Below are positions 36,101 to 49,600 of a stretch of DNA of 64,000 bases, in pieces (position 1 is the first letter of the stretch; each line of letters starts with the position of its first letter). The notes under the pieces were generated by a model, which made no database searches, was not told the origin of the DNA, and worked only from the letters and a program-made list of their open reading frames with translations. The DNA lies in NCBI GenBank assembly GCA_023014485.1, contig JAJOZX010001574.1, positions 626,001 to 690,000 of the forward strand, written 5' to 3'. The translations under genes and the position numbers were made by a program. Source of the stretch: Bathynomus jamesi (taxonomy: Eukaryota > Arthropoda > Malacostraca > Isopoda > Cirolanidae).

Positions 36101-39100
36101 ATATGCAGTTGTGGGCGCTGAGTCCAAATCTGGCCTTGGTTTGTGTGTATCATCAATAGTTTCAGAGATAATCCATTTTTCGTGTTTTACCAGTATAATG
36201 TTATTATGGGCGCAGCAATATCAGAATAATCAGGAATTGTTGAGAACAATCCGGATGTTCGTTGACAGTTTCTTGCTCTAGAAATTGGCCGAAAATTCCA
36301 CTGTGCTATATAAAGAAGAGCGCAGTCTGAGAAGTCAGTAAGTGTGAGCACACAAAGAAAGCAGGTTGTTTGTCTGATGGTTACCAGCAATGAGGTACTG
36401 TGTTTCTGTGCTTCTTTGTGCTGACGATTTGAGTGTTATCGATCCTTTTTTATTGCGAACATTATTTTAGTGTTGTGAATACATCTTTTTTCTGGAATCT
36501 GTAATCTGTTGCAGATTTAATAACTCTTCTCTCTATATCTGCAGGTTATGATTAATGTAGTACAGTTTGGTAAAGAGAATGGCAACTAGAGCTTGTAAAC
36601 ACTCGCCGGATATATTCTATTCTGCTACGTTTGTGAGTATTACATAGGCCCCAAGCAAGTATCGCACAAGATTGTGAAAGGCACCAAGTTCTGGATCGCG
36701 TATCGGCTCTATTTTGGTATGCCTATGGTGACCAAGATAAGCCCTGCGCACCCCATGTGATCTGTGGAAGCTGCCGCTCCACACTTGAAGGGTGGCTGCG
36801 GGGGTACGCAAGGCAATGCCCTTTGCGGTACCCAGAATATGGAGAGAACCAAAGAGCCACCACGACGATTGCTACTACTGCATGGTAGATGTTTCTAAGT
36901 AGAGGAAAGTTAAAAGAAGGCAGACTCTTCAGTATCCAAGCATAGCGTCGTCCATAGCTCCTGTACCACATGGCGAAGGTCTTCCAATACCACGTCCCCA
37001 GAACAGGTATCTATCCATTACTTTACCATCTGTATTTACAGACTATGGGTCATTATGTGTCGATTTTTCTTAGTGCTGATGCTCTTCTACATATATAGCT
37101 ATGCCTATATTTGTTTCTTTGCTTTGCAGGTTGAAAATGAGGATGCAGCTAGCTCATCTGAGATGTCGGCTGGTGAGGACAGTCATGATGAAGAATATAC
37201 AGTAACATTCAGTACAAACCCTCACTTTCCAATCAGAGGGATTGGACGACTTAATTAGAGATTTGGGTCTGACGAATCAGGGTCTGAGCTTCTAACCTCC
37301 AGACTCAAGAGTGGAATTTGCTTGGAGAAGACTGCAAGAGCACTGTATACCGAAAGCGGCATGAGATTTGCAAGGTTCTACGATGTCGATGTCTCTCTCT
37401 GTTATTGCAGCGAGGTTAATGGTCTATTCACAGCTATTAGGTTAACACATATACCCTCAGAGTGGCGCCTGTTTATTGACAGTTCAACTCGGAGTTTAAA
37501 AGCTGTTCTACTCCATAATGGGAACAATATCCATCTATACCAGTTGCACATTCTGTTCAAATGAAAGAGGACTATGAAATGTGAAACAACTGCTCACTCA
37601 AATCAGGTATGAACAATATAACTGGGACGTGTGTGGTGATTTTCAAATTATTGGTTTCCTGTTAGGTTTACAAGGAGGGTTTACTAAATATTCATGTTTT
37701 CTTGCCTGTGGAATAGCAGGGCTTCAACTGAGCACTATAAAACAGTTCAGTGGCCTCCACGTGAAAGACTGCAACCAGGAAAGTACAATGTACTCAGGGA
37801 ACCTCTTGTGAAGCCTGACATAGTTCTGCTACCACCTCTCCATATTAAGTCGGGTCTAATTAAGCAGTTTGTAACTGCGTTTGAAGGGGAAGTTTTCCAA
37901 CAGATTCGGGTCATGTTCCCTAAACTCTCTGAGGCCAAAGTCAAGGATGGTATCTTTGTAGGAGCACAAGTCAAGGCGCTGTTGAATTCAAAGAACCTTG
38001 AAGCCAAGATGACTCCGATCGAAAAAAGGCTTGGTGTGCTTTCCGTGATGTGGTTCGTGGGTTTTTAGGCAACCATAAAGCACCAAACTAAAGGAGTTAG
38101 TGTCAAACTTGATTAAGTGCTATGGCAAATGGGTGCCGTATGTCTTTAAAATTACACTATCTGCATTCACATCTAGACTTTTTTCGTGATAACCTGGGCG
38201 ATGTGAGTGAAGAACATGGCGAAAGATTCCATCAAGATATTCAAACGATGGAGAAAAGGTACCAGGGCCATTGGGATGCTTCCATGAGGGGAGACTACGT
38301 ATGGTCGCTGATCAGAAAGATAAGAATGTTCATACGCGGAAGTCGCGTTCTTCAGTGCATTTTTAAGGAACGCACGCTGCATAATGAGGCTTGTTATTTT
38401 CTTATCGGTTCTCATGATATATATTATATCCTTTGCACCATTTTGGGTTTGTCAAACAATTTTGACTTAATAAACATTAATTTCCAATAGTGTTTTTATT
38501 TTCAGAAAATATTTATGTTAGCCTTCTTTATATACTTTGCCATATGAAAAGTGTGATAACCTATATTTTTGAAACGGTTGACGATAGAGCAAAACCAATA
38601 TCATTTTTGGAATCAGCGCCCCGAAATCATTAAGAAACGACAGAAAAATTACAATAAACAGAAAAATTTTCAAATTTTGTTACCCAGTGTTATACAAGTA
38701 ACCCAAACGGTACCTTTTTGCTGATAAATCTTGGAGTTCTTAATAATTGGGAATGAAGATCTTTAAATTTTCAACCTCTTTTTCCAGCTCAAATACGTAC
38801 GAGACTACTAAACGAACGCTCACCGCAGGTAATTGGGGGGCGGCATCACTATAATTAACTCTGCTTATGTGATCACAGAGGAGATAAAAGATTTACTAGC
38901 CAGATGTCAGTGATTCCATGTATGTAACTACATCACGTAGGTTCATCTGTTCAAGGGTACCCGTGAGTACAAAGTTGGTACTGAAGAGGTTACACTCTCT
39001 ATTTCTACTGTGAACGTCCATCCTTTTGCATCTTTCAGAAGCAACTCTTTACACTGGACATACATTTTGCAGTCTGCTCGGTTAAAGCTGTCAGTTATGG

Positions 39101-39345
39101 GCATTGCAATGAGATCGAGAGCTTCATACTCTAACTTTCTGTAAAGATCTTCAGGAGTTTGGTGGTCTTCCGACGGAACACAATCCTCTTCTAGCCTAGC
39201 TGGAACCCTTCTAAATCGAGGAAGTGAAGGCATATCTACTGCCAAGAAGTACTAGTGACAGTACTATCTTCCCAAAAAGGTTAGACCCTTCATCATTACA
39301 CATATTTCAAAGAGTTTAACAGTCATACTAGCATTAGTCTATGTG

Positions 39346-39410
<65 letters not shown>

Positions 39411-40826
39411 ATAGATATAGCCGATTTAACTATTCTCTGAACAAATTACGATGAGAAGTATATTTAATAGATAGATAAATATCCAATATAAAACAAAAGC
39501 ATGTGCAGCAGACACACGTACCTTATCACTCTAGCGATTAAGTTAACAATAAACATGAATTCGGTAAACATTTTATGAGAAAGATCACTAGTTCAGCCCA
39601 CACAACCCTAGAACAAATGAAAGTATGTATTTCTTTAAAAGTTTGACCAATAAAATAGCGGAACCCAACCCAGGAACAAACCCTATGGTTTAGTTGAATA
39701 TTGGTCAGTCCAAAGTTTGACTCGTCTGAACGCCTCCGAAGATCTTGTTATAGTTGACCATCCTCTGTTGACAGTAGTTTAATAGTGAATTACTTCTTGG
39801 GTTCATTTCAACATAGCACTTGGTAAATCATTTACACACAACTAAAACAATTGTCTCTCCCTCTCTCTCCACGTACTCACACACACACACACACACACAT
39901 ATACAGGGTGGGCGGAAAGTAGCTCCCTATTTTGGATTGGTAAAAAAATACGTATATTATCCATTTATTTCAGAAGAAATAATATGAAAAGGTAGGCATA
40001 CATGGTAGGTTTTCTCTAAAATTCAATGTGGGCTCCAACTCTTTCCACCAGCTTCTGGAGCCGCCCAGGAATGGCGTCCACTGACTTTAGCAGGAACTCC
40101 GGCGGGATGGAGGACATGACTTCCCGAATTCGGTCCTCCAGTTCTTCCAATGTCCTCGGTTTGGTGCGGTAGACTTCTTCCTTTACCCACCCTCAAAGAA
40201 AGAAGTCGCACGGTTACCGCTGAAAAACGGCAGAATCGGTTCAGTGTAACGGTGTGGTGTGGTATGACCTCAGGTCAGGTTGTGGGCCCGTTCCTTCTGC
40301 GCAACACCATGAATGCTGAGCGGTACCTTGCTATGTTGCGAAACGAGGTCTGGCCGGTTGTCAGCACATGGGAGAACATCGACGATCTGATATTTATGCA
40401 AGATGGCGCCCCTCCGCACTTCGCTCTTGTTGTCCGTGAGTGGCTGGATGCCCACTTCCCTGGGCGTTGGATGGGTCGTCGTGGTCCACATCAATGGCCA
40501 GCCAGGAGCCCCGACTTGACACCGTGCGACTTCTTTCTTTGGGGGGGTAAAGGAAGAAGTCTACCGCACCAAACCGAGGACATTGGAAGAACTGGAGGAC
40601 CGAATTCGGGAAGTCATGTCCTCCATCCCGCCGGAGTTCCTGCTAAAGTCAGTGGACGCCATTCCTGGGCGGCTCCAGAAGCTGGTGGAAAGAGTTGGAG
40701 CCCACATTGAATTTTAGAGAAAACCTACCATGTATGCCTACCTTTTCATATTATTTCTTCTGAAATATATGGATAATATACGTATTTTTTTATCAATCCA
40801 AAATAGGGAGCTACTTTCCGCCCACC

Positions 40827-40901
<75 letters not shown>

Positions 40902-42604
40902 TGGAGTAGCGGTAGCACTGGCGGTTTTGATGAAATGTAGGGTAAAGACTAGAGCCCTACATTTTACCTGAATTTTAGCCGCAGATCGTTACTCGCTACT
41001 TTTTATGTGAATAAAGCCATTTTTTCTTAAAGTTTACAAGGTAATAATACTACTATAAATAAAACAATGAAAAATTAGATTTGGGCCACTAAGCAAGACG
41101 TGTGGGTGACTCGAAGTCTACCTATGTAATCAACTGGAAAGGTGTGTATTTAGTTTGATCAGCAACGAGGACCTGATGCGTTCGCATACATGTAGTCAAA
41201 CTTATTTTATTTTACTGTAAATAATTAAATGTGCATTTAACCGTTTTTATTAGTTTACTAGGGTGTGGTCAAAAAGCAGCATGAAATAATGCAGTTCTAC
41301 TAGCAGCGCTTATTCCAAAGAATTGTGAATTGAGTCAGTCCAATTTTTCACTCTCTCACCACTACAGAAAATGTAACGAGATATTAGTTTCTCCCCTTCG
41401 CCTGCTTTATTCATATCTTATTGTTTGATACAGTATACACCTTTTTACCCTCACTCAGCTGCTCAGTAACTGAAAGCAACAATTTAGCTACTGAATTTGT
41501 TTGTTTGTTTGTTTTTTCTGTTTAAGGTGCTTTCAACCCTGCTGGATTATTGACACCATTTTTTTTTTTTTTGTAGAGAAAGGTGGTGAAAGAAGTAGTA
41601 GAAAATTATAATGAAGACCTACTGAATTTGTGGTTTACAGACAGAGCTGGGCAGTATTTAAATACATTTGTATTTAAATACGTATTTAAATACATTTGTG
41701 TATTTAGAACTGTATTTATAAATACATTGTTTTTCATGTATTTAAATACAGTATTTAAATACTTTAATGAGTATTTAAATACAATGTATTTAAATACTCA
41801 AATATAAAAATGTAAATACTTTTACTGGTTTAATACACGTTCTGTACTAGCACAGTACGACGCGTCGACAGTGTAGTACAGCATGGTTCATGTTTCAACG
41901 TGTCAGTTCAATCAGTTGTGTGCCACTCTTATCGAAAGCGGTTGATTTCTTTATCGTGTGCGTGTCATGGCTTCAACAAGCAAATCCGGTGAATCAAACA
42001 GTGATATATCTGCAGATAACAATTTAGTGCACCCTCTGTTTGATGGAAAATACTTTAAAATTAAATCTAAAGACGGTAATAAGGTAAAGTGCACCTGCTT
42101 GCTGTGTAAACACGAAGTCTCTGCTGCAAGCAATGCTACAACGAATCTGTACACTCATCCTTTATCAAGCATTTTATATTGTTGTTACTCATGAATTAGT
42201 GAATGCATATCTTAAAATTTGTATGTATTTAAAATGTATTTACAAATGTATTTAAATACAATTGATGTATTTTGTATTTAGTATCTAAATACATTCGTAA
42301 AATGTATTTAGTATTTAGTATTTAAATACATTTCTCCCATGTATTTAGTATTTAGTATTTAAATACATTCAATGTATTTATTGCCCAGCTCTGTTTACAG
42401 ATATATATACATTGAAGCTAATTACTAATACTTGCAAAATTACACATACATTTTGGGGAATTTTTACTCCAATTTTGATTGCTTTTCAAAAACAACGGTA
42501 GCTCCGCTACACTTCGGCACAAATAGGTAACGAGGTAACGAGCACAACACTATATATATATATACACACACAGTGTGTGTGTGTGTGTGTATATATATTA
42601 TGTG

Positions 42605-42670
<66 letters not shown>

Positions 42671-44223
42671 GATTCTATCACAGATGCGAGACAATTCGAC
42701 ACCAGGGTCAGACACATGGAGTGCCACATTTCCGAAGAAATGTAAAGAGAGTATTGCCAAACCGCTATACTTACTATGGAGGAAATCATTCGACACGAAG
42801 CAAATTCCACTGTCATTAAAGAACGCAAACACTGTCCCATTATTCAAAGATGTTAACAGAACAATGCCCAAGAACTATCGGCCGGTAGCTCTCACTACAC
42901 AACTTATAAAATGCTTTGAACGTAGAGTTAGAAGGGAAACTACCTACTACCTACAAGGAAAGAACTTATACATCCCAAATCACCATGGTTTCAGGGCTGG
43001 AAGATCGTGGCTATCGCAGCGATTAGACCACCAGGAGAAAATATTGGAAACACTGAGCCGAGGACAAAACATAGATGTGATATATACTGATTTTACTAAA
43101 GCCTTTGATAAATGTGACCATGGAATTATAGCATATAAATTTAAGAATACTAGAATTATTATAAAGCTGGGAAGGTGGATATTTAATTTCTTGATGCAAA
43201 GAACACAAAGAGTGGTGGTAATTGGAATCAAATCGGAAGTCTCGGAAGTAGAGAGCTCTGTCCCACAAGTGACAGTAGTAGCGCCCTAGCTATTCATAAT
43301 AATGATTGCATATATTGATGCAGATATCAATGACAGTATTGTATAATTTTTCGCAGATGTCGTAAAGACATGCATGGAAACATTGAACGAAGGTGTCATA
43401 GAAAGATTACAATACGCCATTGAAACATTGTTCCAGTGGGTAGAAGATAACAATATGAAGTTGAACGAAGAAAAATTCCCACTTCTAAGATATTGTAATA
43501 ACAAGGAGCTACAGAAAAAAAGGGTACAAAACTCAGCAAGCCAAACATATAACACCAAATCCATAAGTCAGGGATTTTGGAGTAATAATGCCGTCGGTTA
43601 CAGAATTCAGAGAGCACTATAACAAAATTACAACGGCTAGAAAAACAATAGGCATAATCTGGAGGAGCTTCCCCAGCAGAAAAGCAAACATTATGCAGAC
43701 CCCAGTGCTGACAGGCGGTGCGTAGCACACCCAGATAGAATTCCTTTTGACCCGGTTAGGCTAGTTGCATGCTGTTTATTAATTATTTGCTCCTTCGTTG
43801 CTATTTCGTCATATATGGTGTGGAAGTGATAATACATTTTCAAAGCGTTACATTTTGTTGTAAAATGTAACGCCTTGAAAATGTATTCTCACTTCTACAC
43901 CATATATATATAACCTTTGGTTAGCTTCCGCCCGAATTGTTCATTCTGACGAAGGTCAAGCTTTTCACTCCACCTTAGACCTACAGTTTAACGTGGAATC
44001 CGAACCACGCCCCACCAGCAGCCCAGCGTCTAGGCCACCCAGGGTACCCATTTATCTACCAACCACTTTCTTTATTGTTTGGAAGGATGAACAGCTAGGT
44101 TTTACTGCGCGCGAGATGCAGTCACCGGGTCTCGAACCTGGGGCCGATGGATTCGTAGTCAGCGACGCTATCCACTACACCATCGAGGCGCTAATATATA
44201 TATATATGTTAATTCTGAGTTTG

Positions 44224-44257
<34 letters not shown>

Positions 44258-45027
44258 ATATATGACAGTGTTGTGCTCGTTACTTCGTTACCTACTTGTG
44301 CCGAAGTGTAGCGGTGCTACCATTGTTTTTGGAAAGCAATCAAAGTTGGAGTAAAAATTCCCCAAAATGTATGTGTAATTTTGCAAGTATTAGTAATTAG
44401 ATTCAATGTATATATTTGTAAACCACGAATTCAGTAGCTAAGTTGTTGCTTTCAGTTACTGAGCAGCTGAGTGAGGGTAAAAAGGTGTATACTGTATAGA
44501 ACAATAAGATATGAATAAAGCAGGCGAGGGGGAGAAACTAATATCTCGTTAAATTTTTTGTATTGGTGAGAGAGTGAAAAATTGGACTGATTCAATTCAC
44601 AATTCTTTGGAATTAAGCGCTGCTAGGAGAACTGCATTATTTCATGCTGCTTTTTGACCACACCCTAGTAAAAATTAAAAAAACGGTTAAATACACATCT
44701 AATTATTTACAGTAAAATAAAATAAGTTTGACTACATGTATGCGAACGCATCAGGTCCTCGTTGCTGATCAAACTAAATACACACCTTTCCAGTTGATAA
44801 CATAGGTAGACTTCAGTCACCCACACGTCTTGGTTAGTAGCCCAAATCTAATTTTTCATTGTTTTATTTATAGTAATATTATTACCTTGTAAACTATAAG
44901 AACAAAAATGGCTTTATTCACATAAAAAGTAGCGAGTAACGATCTGCGGCTAAAATTCAGGTAAAATGTAGGGCTCTACTCCTTACACTACATTTCCTCA
45001 AAACCGTCAGTACTACCGCTACTCCAA

Positions 45028-45070
<43 letters not shown>

Positions 45071-45073
45071 GTG

Positions 45074-45112
<39 letters not shown>

Positions 45113-45569
45113 TACGTGGAGAGAGAGTGAGGGAGAGAATTGTTTTAGTTGTGTGTAAATGATTTACCAAGTGATATGTTGAAATGAACCCAAGAAGTAA
45201 TTCACTATTAAGCTACTGTCAACAGAGGACGGTCAACTATAACAAGATCTTCGGAGGCGTTCAGACTAGTCAGACTTTGGACTGACCAATATTCAACTAA
45301 ACCATAGGATTTTTTCCTGGGTTCCGCTATTTTATTGGTCAAACTTTTAAAGAAATACATACTTTCATTTGTTCTAGGGTTGTGTGAGCTGAACTAGTGA
45401 TCTTTCTCATAAATGTTTTACCGAATTCATGTTTATTGTCAATTTAATCGCTTGAGTGATAAGGTACGTATGTCTGCTGCACATGCTTTTGTTTTATATT
45501 GGATATTTATCTACTTATTAAATATACTTCTCGTCGTAATTTGTCCAGAGAATAGTTAAATCGGATATA

Positions 45570-45619
<50 letters not shown>

Positions 45620-46648
45620 TAATGCTAGTATGACTGTTGAACTCTTTGAAATATGTGTAATGATGAAGGGTCTAACCTTTTCTGGAAGATAGTACTGTCA
45701 CTAGTACTTCTTGGCAGTAGATATGCCTTCACTTCCTCGATTTAGAAGGGTTCCAGCTAGGCTAGAAGAGGATTGTGTTCCGTCGGAAGACCACCAAACT
45801 CCTGAAAATCTTTACAGAAAGTTAGATTATGAAGCTCTCGATCTCATTATAATGCCCATAACTGAGAGCTTTAACCGAGCAGACTACAAAATGTATGTCC
45901 AGTGTAAAGAGTTGCTTCTCAAGGATGCAAAATGATGGACATTCACAGTAAAAATAGAGTGTAACCTCTTCAGTACCAACTTTGTACTGAAGGGTACCCT
46001 TGAACAGATGAACCTACGTGATGTAGTTACATACATGCAATCATTGACACCTGGCTAGAAAATCTTTTATCTCCTCTGTGATCACATTAGCAGAGTTAAT
46101 TATAGTGATGCCGCCCCCCCCCCCCAATTACCTGCAGTGAGCGTTCGTTTAGTAGTCTCGTACGTATTTGAGCTGGAAAAAGAGGTTGAAAATTTAAAGA
46201 TCTTCATTACATACTATTAAGAACTCCAAGATTTATCAGCAAAAAGGTACCTTTTGGGTTACTTGTATAATAGGAATGTTTGGTCGATGGGTCTACAGCT
46301 GAATGTGTAGCTGACATGAATCGGTACAGGTATGATTAGGCGCGCACTTGTTACGTCATCCGTAATGTATGATTTCACTAAGGGTGGTTGCTATCATTTT
46401 GTGTGTGTTTAAATGAGTTGTTTTCCACTCTTCATTGTAAAAGTCTGTAATGATAGAATACTGGAACATTTGATAATGTTAAGCCGACGAAGCGACTGAG
46501 AAAAATATAAAGACAACATAAATTATCATCTGAATTGCGAAAAGCCTTTAATTTAGAGGGAAAAATAAAAATATTAACTTTGTATATATTAAGGTTAGAT
46601 TTGTTTCTTTTAGCTCACATTTGAAAAATTGATGATTTCGATATATAT

Positions 46649-46698
<50 letters not shown>

Positions 46699-49600
46699 CA
46701 TGTTTGGTAAAAGGGCTTAATAAGTTTTTGTTGTAGGAAGTGAATCATTTTGAACAAGCAAGCACTCCACTTTGGTAGAAATATATAGATACTTTTTTTT
46801 GTAAACTTTTTATTAGAGGATGGCTTTTGTAATGTAGGTGCGTATAGGTCGGGAAGTATGAGTTAAAAAATCAATAATAAATAAAAGGAAGAGAGTGGCT
46901 GAGCGGTCAGTACTCTGAGAAACACCTCTGTTAATAGCTTTAGGAGAAGAACAGTAACCAACTACAACTGCAGCTATAGTTCGTCCAGAAAGAGATTAGG
47001 GATGAGGGTACAGAGAGTAGGTTCGTTACCGTGGGAGGGACATTTTGACAATTAAAGATTTGTGGTAGAATCTATCGATAGTTATTGATATGTCTAACGC
47101 AATAGCGAAAGTTTCGCCGAGTCCCCGAAAGGAGGATGACCAACAGTCAGAGATATGTAAGAAGATCACCAGTAGTGCGTACCTTGTGGAATCCGTTCGG
47201 ACGATTTGGAAGAAGATTGTGTGAAGAGAGATGTTTAAAAATCTTCCTATTAATGATAGATTAAAAATTTGGAAGGGCAAGAAACCAAAGCAATTGGTCA
47301 TTCGTTGGAGGGTTGAGAGCGGTCTCCTTCTTTGAGACAGGCTGAATAAACGTGAACTTCCAGCAGGAAGGAAAAGTACAAGATGAGAGACAAAGACGAG
47401 GAAAGATAAATTTACAGTGTGTTCGTTCCTCCATAACCAGAAATGTAACCTCAAGTAATACTTATGTGAAAGATACAGAGCTGCCAATTAAAGTTAATCA
47501 TCTTCAGGTCTAATTATATATATATCACAGAGAATACATGGATTTAGAATAGTGGATTTAAAACTATTTTTTGCTCGACAATCTTTGCTACGGGGTTAAA
47601 TACTAGAGTTATGTTATAATGTTATAATGTTATAATGTTACAGACCAACAAAGACCCTAGGATCCACTCATGGTTGGTCTACCTAACTGTGTTCGTAATT
47701 GTGTATGTCCTCACTCCTCCGTGGTGGCGGAGGGGACCTACAATTTTACGTGGGTTCCGAACCACAAGAACATAAAAAATTTATGTAAAAACTGCCTGTA
47801 CATTGGCAACGACCAATTTTTGCATAACTAATTAATTATCAATCTAAAACTAATTAATTATCGATTTAAAACTAATTAATTATCGATTTAAAACTAAAGA
47901 TAGAATCTCTGGATCCAGAGGATCAAGTCATAATAGACTACTATCCACAAATATTACACTCTATATCTATTTATAACCAACATGCAAATATATCAGATCC
48001 AAAGAATCCAGTCAATTTCATTACGGTATCCATCAATACTAGTACCTTGCCAACGAAAAATAAGTCACGGTCCATATCGATTGCGGACCAAGTCAAAATT
48101 TACAACATTACATATATATACTTAGGAGGAAAAGTGTAGGTGTGGCTGTAAAGACTGTACAGTAATGTAGAATGTGTGTGCACCCATTTTGGGTCTCCCA
48201 TTTCAAGGTGTTTGTGGGGCAAGTGAAGATCATGAGTTTTTCAATACCTCACAGTACTATGGGGGCACCGCTCGGCAGAGGAATCTCTTTAAATGGGGTG
48301 TGTAAGGACAGAGAGTATCCCCTAACCCAAGATGCTGCCTCCCTATATCCCACAACACTTGTGTTGAGCTGTGGGATCTCACCACAAAGCCTTACTTTTA
48401 CTACCTTAAACTATACCCAATCTATCAATATTTGTCTAATCGATTTTTAAACATGTTTATAGAAGTGCTACTAATTACTTCTACCGGCAAACTATTCCAG
48501 CTATTTACTATTCTATGCGTAAAAAAGTTTTTGGCAACTGCTGTCTCGAACCTTCTACTTGTCAACTTACACCCGTTATTTCTAGTCCTATTATATTGAG
48601 ATATTTCGAAAAAGCTATCTCTATCTACGTTATCGAACCCATTCATAATTTTGAAAACCTGGATTAGATCACCCCTTAGCCTCCTAGTCTCGAGTGTTGT
48701 CAATTTTAACTCCTTAAGCCTATCCTCGTACGACTTTGACCTAAGCGACGGAATCATCTTAGTTGCTCGTCTTTGAACTCTTTCGATTTTGTCTATATCT
48801 TTGCGCATATACGGATTCCAAAATTGGATCGCGTACTCCAAATGGGGTCTAACTAATGATTTATAAAGAGGAACTATAATATCGCGCGATTTGTACTCAA
48901 AATTTCGAGCTATAAAACCTAACACTTTGTTCGCCTTATTGACCGCTGCTGTACTTTGTTTCGCTACTTTTAAATCACCAGTGACTATAACTCCTAAATC
49001 TTTTTCCTGCTCTACGCTTGTTAAATCTTTCCCTGACATACTATACGCAAAATTACCGTTACGCGAACCTATATGCAAAATTTTGCACTTATCAACGTTA
49101 AATCTCATTTGCCATGTGACTGACCAATCAACGATTTTATTCAGATCTTCCTGGATTTTACCTCTATCTTCGTCATTAATCGCCCTACCACCCAGCTTCG
49201 TGTCATCCGCAAACTTTGAAACTGTGCTGACTAGGCCGACATCTAAATCGTTAATATATAAGAAAAAGCAAGGGGCCCAATACAGAACCCTGAGGAACGC
49301 CACTCGCTACATTAGCCCAACACGACTCCGCTCCATCAACGACCACCCTCTGTTTCCTACCTCGCAACCACTCTTCTAGCCAATTTATTACTACACCCCT
49401 GATTCCATGAGCCTTAGTTTTTTCAATGAGTCTTTTGTGCGGCACGGTGTCAAACGCTTTTTGAAAATCTAAATACACTACATCAACCGCCCTGTCTATC
49501 GTAAACGTCAACCACGCTTTGGAAAAATTCTAAAAGATAGTTAAGCAAGATTTGTTTCGCCTAAAACCGTGCTGCGTATTTCTAACTAGTTTATGCACTT

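Larger units (their letters stand above)
36057..38689 (+). mobile_element. CACT-type DNA transposon, TTA target duplication (element 2)
   Basis: Ends CACAGTGTAACA and TGTTACCCAGTG, flanked by TTA (36054-36056 and 38690-38692). The right arm near 46268 has the uninterrupted site (CCTATTATACAAG in inverse). The right end in inverse, CACTGGGTAACAAA, closely matches element 1's CACTAGGCAACAAA, so both belong to one group with TWA targets. Confidence 0.88.
32223..42551. repeat. Left arm of large inverted duplication
   Basis: Collinear in inverse with 44262-47522. Landmarks: 32258 pairs with ~47490, 35810-36050 with 46272-46530, 38690-39345 with 45615-46265, 40905-41490 with 44440-45030, and 42400-42551 with 44262-44410. 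Five insertions (33255, 36057, 39904, 41500 and 41642) total about 7.0 kb with their target duplications. Removing them leaves about 3.3 kb, equal to the right arm. Confidence 0.85.
44262..47522. repeat. Right arm of large inverted duplication
   Basis: Inverse, mostly uninterrupted counterpart of 32223-42551. Substitutions and small indels are spread throughout, so the arms are not recent. It contains the inverse ZMYM-like fragment (45711-46010), a GT/TA tract (45030-45110) and the inverse LINE fragment (46800-47487). Confidence 0.85.

Noticed and set aside
42500..44300. Assembly fold-back as the only explanation of the inverted duplication
   Set aside because: The arms differ by many substitutions and by five insertions with proper target duplications, which a chimeric read would not produce; long reads would still be the firm test.
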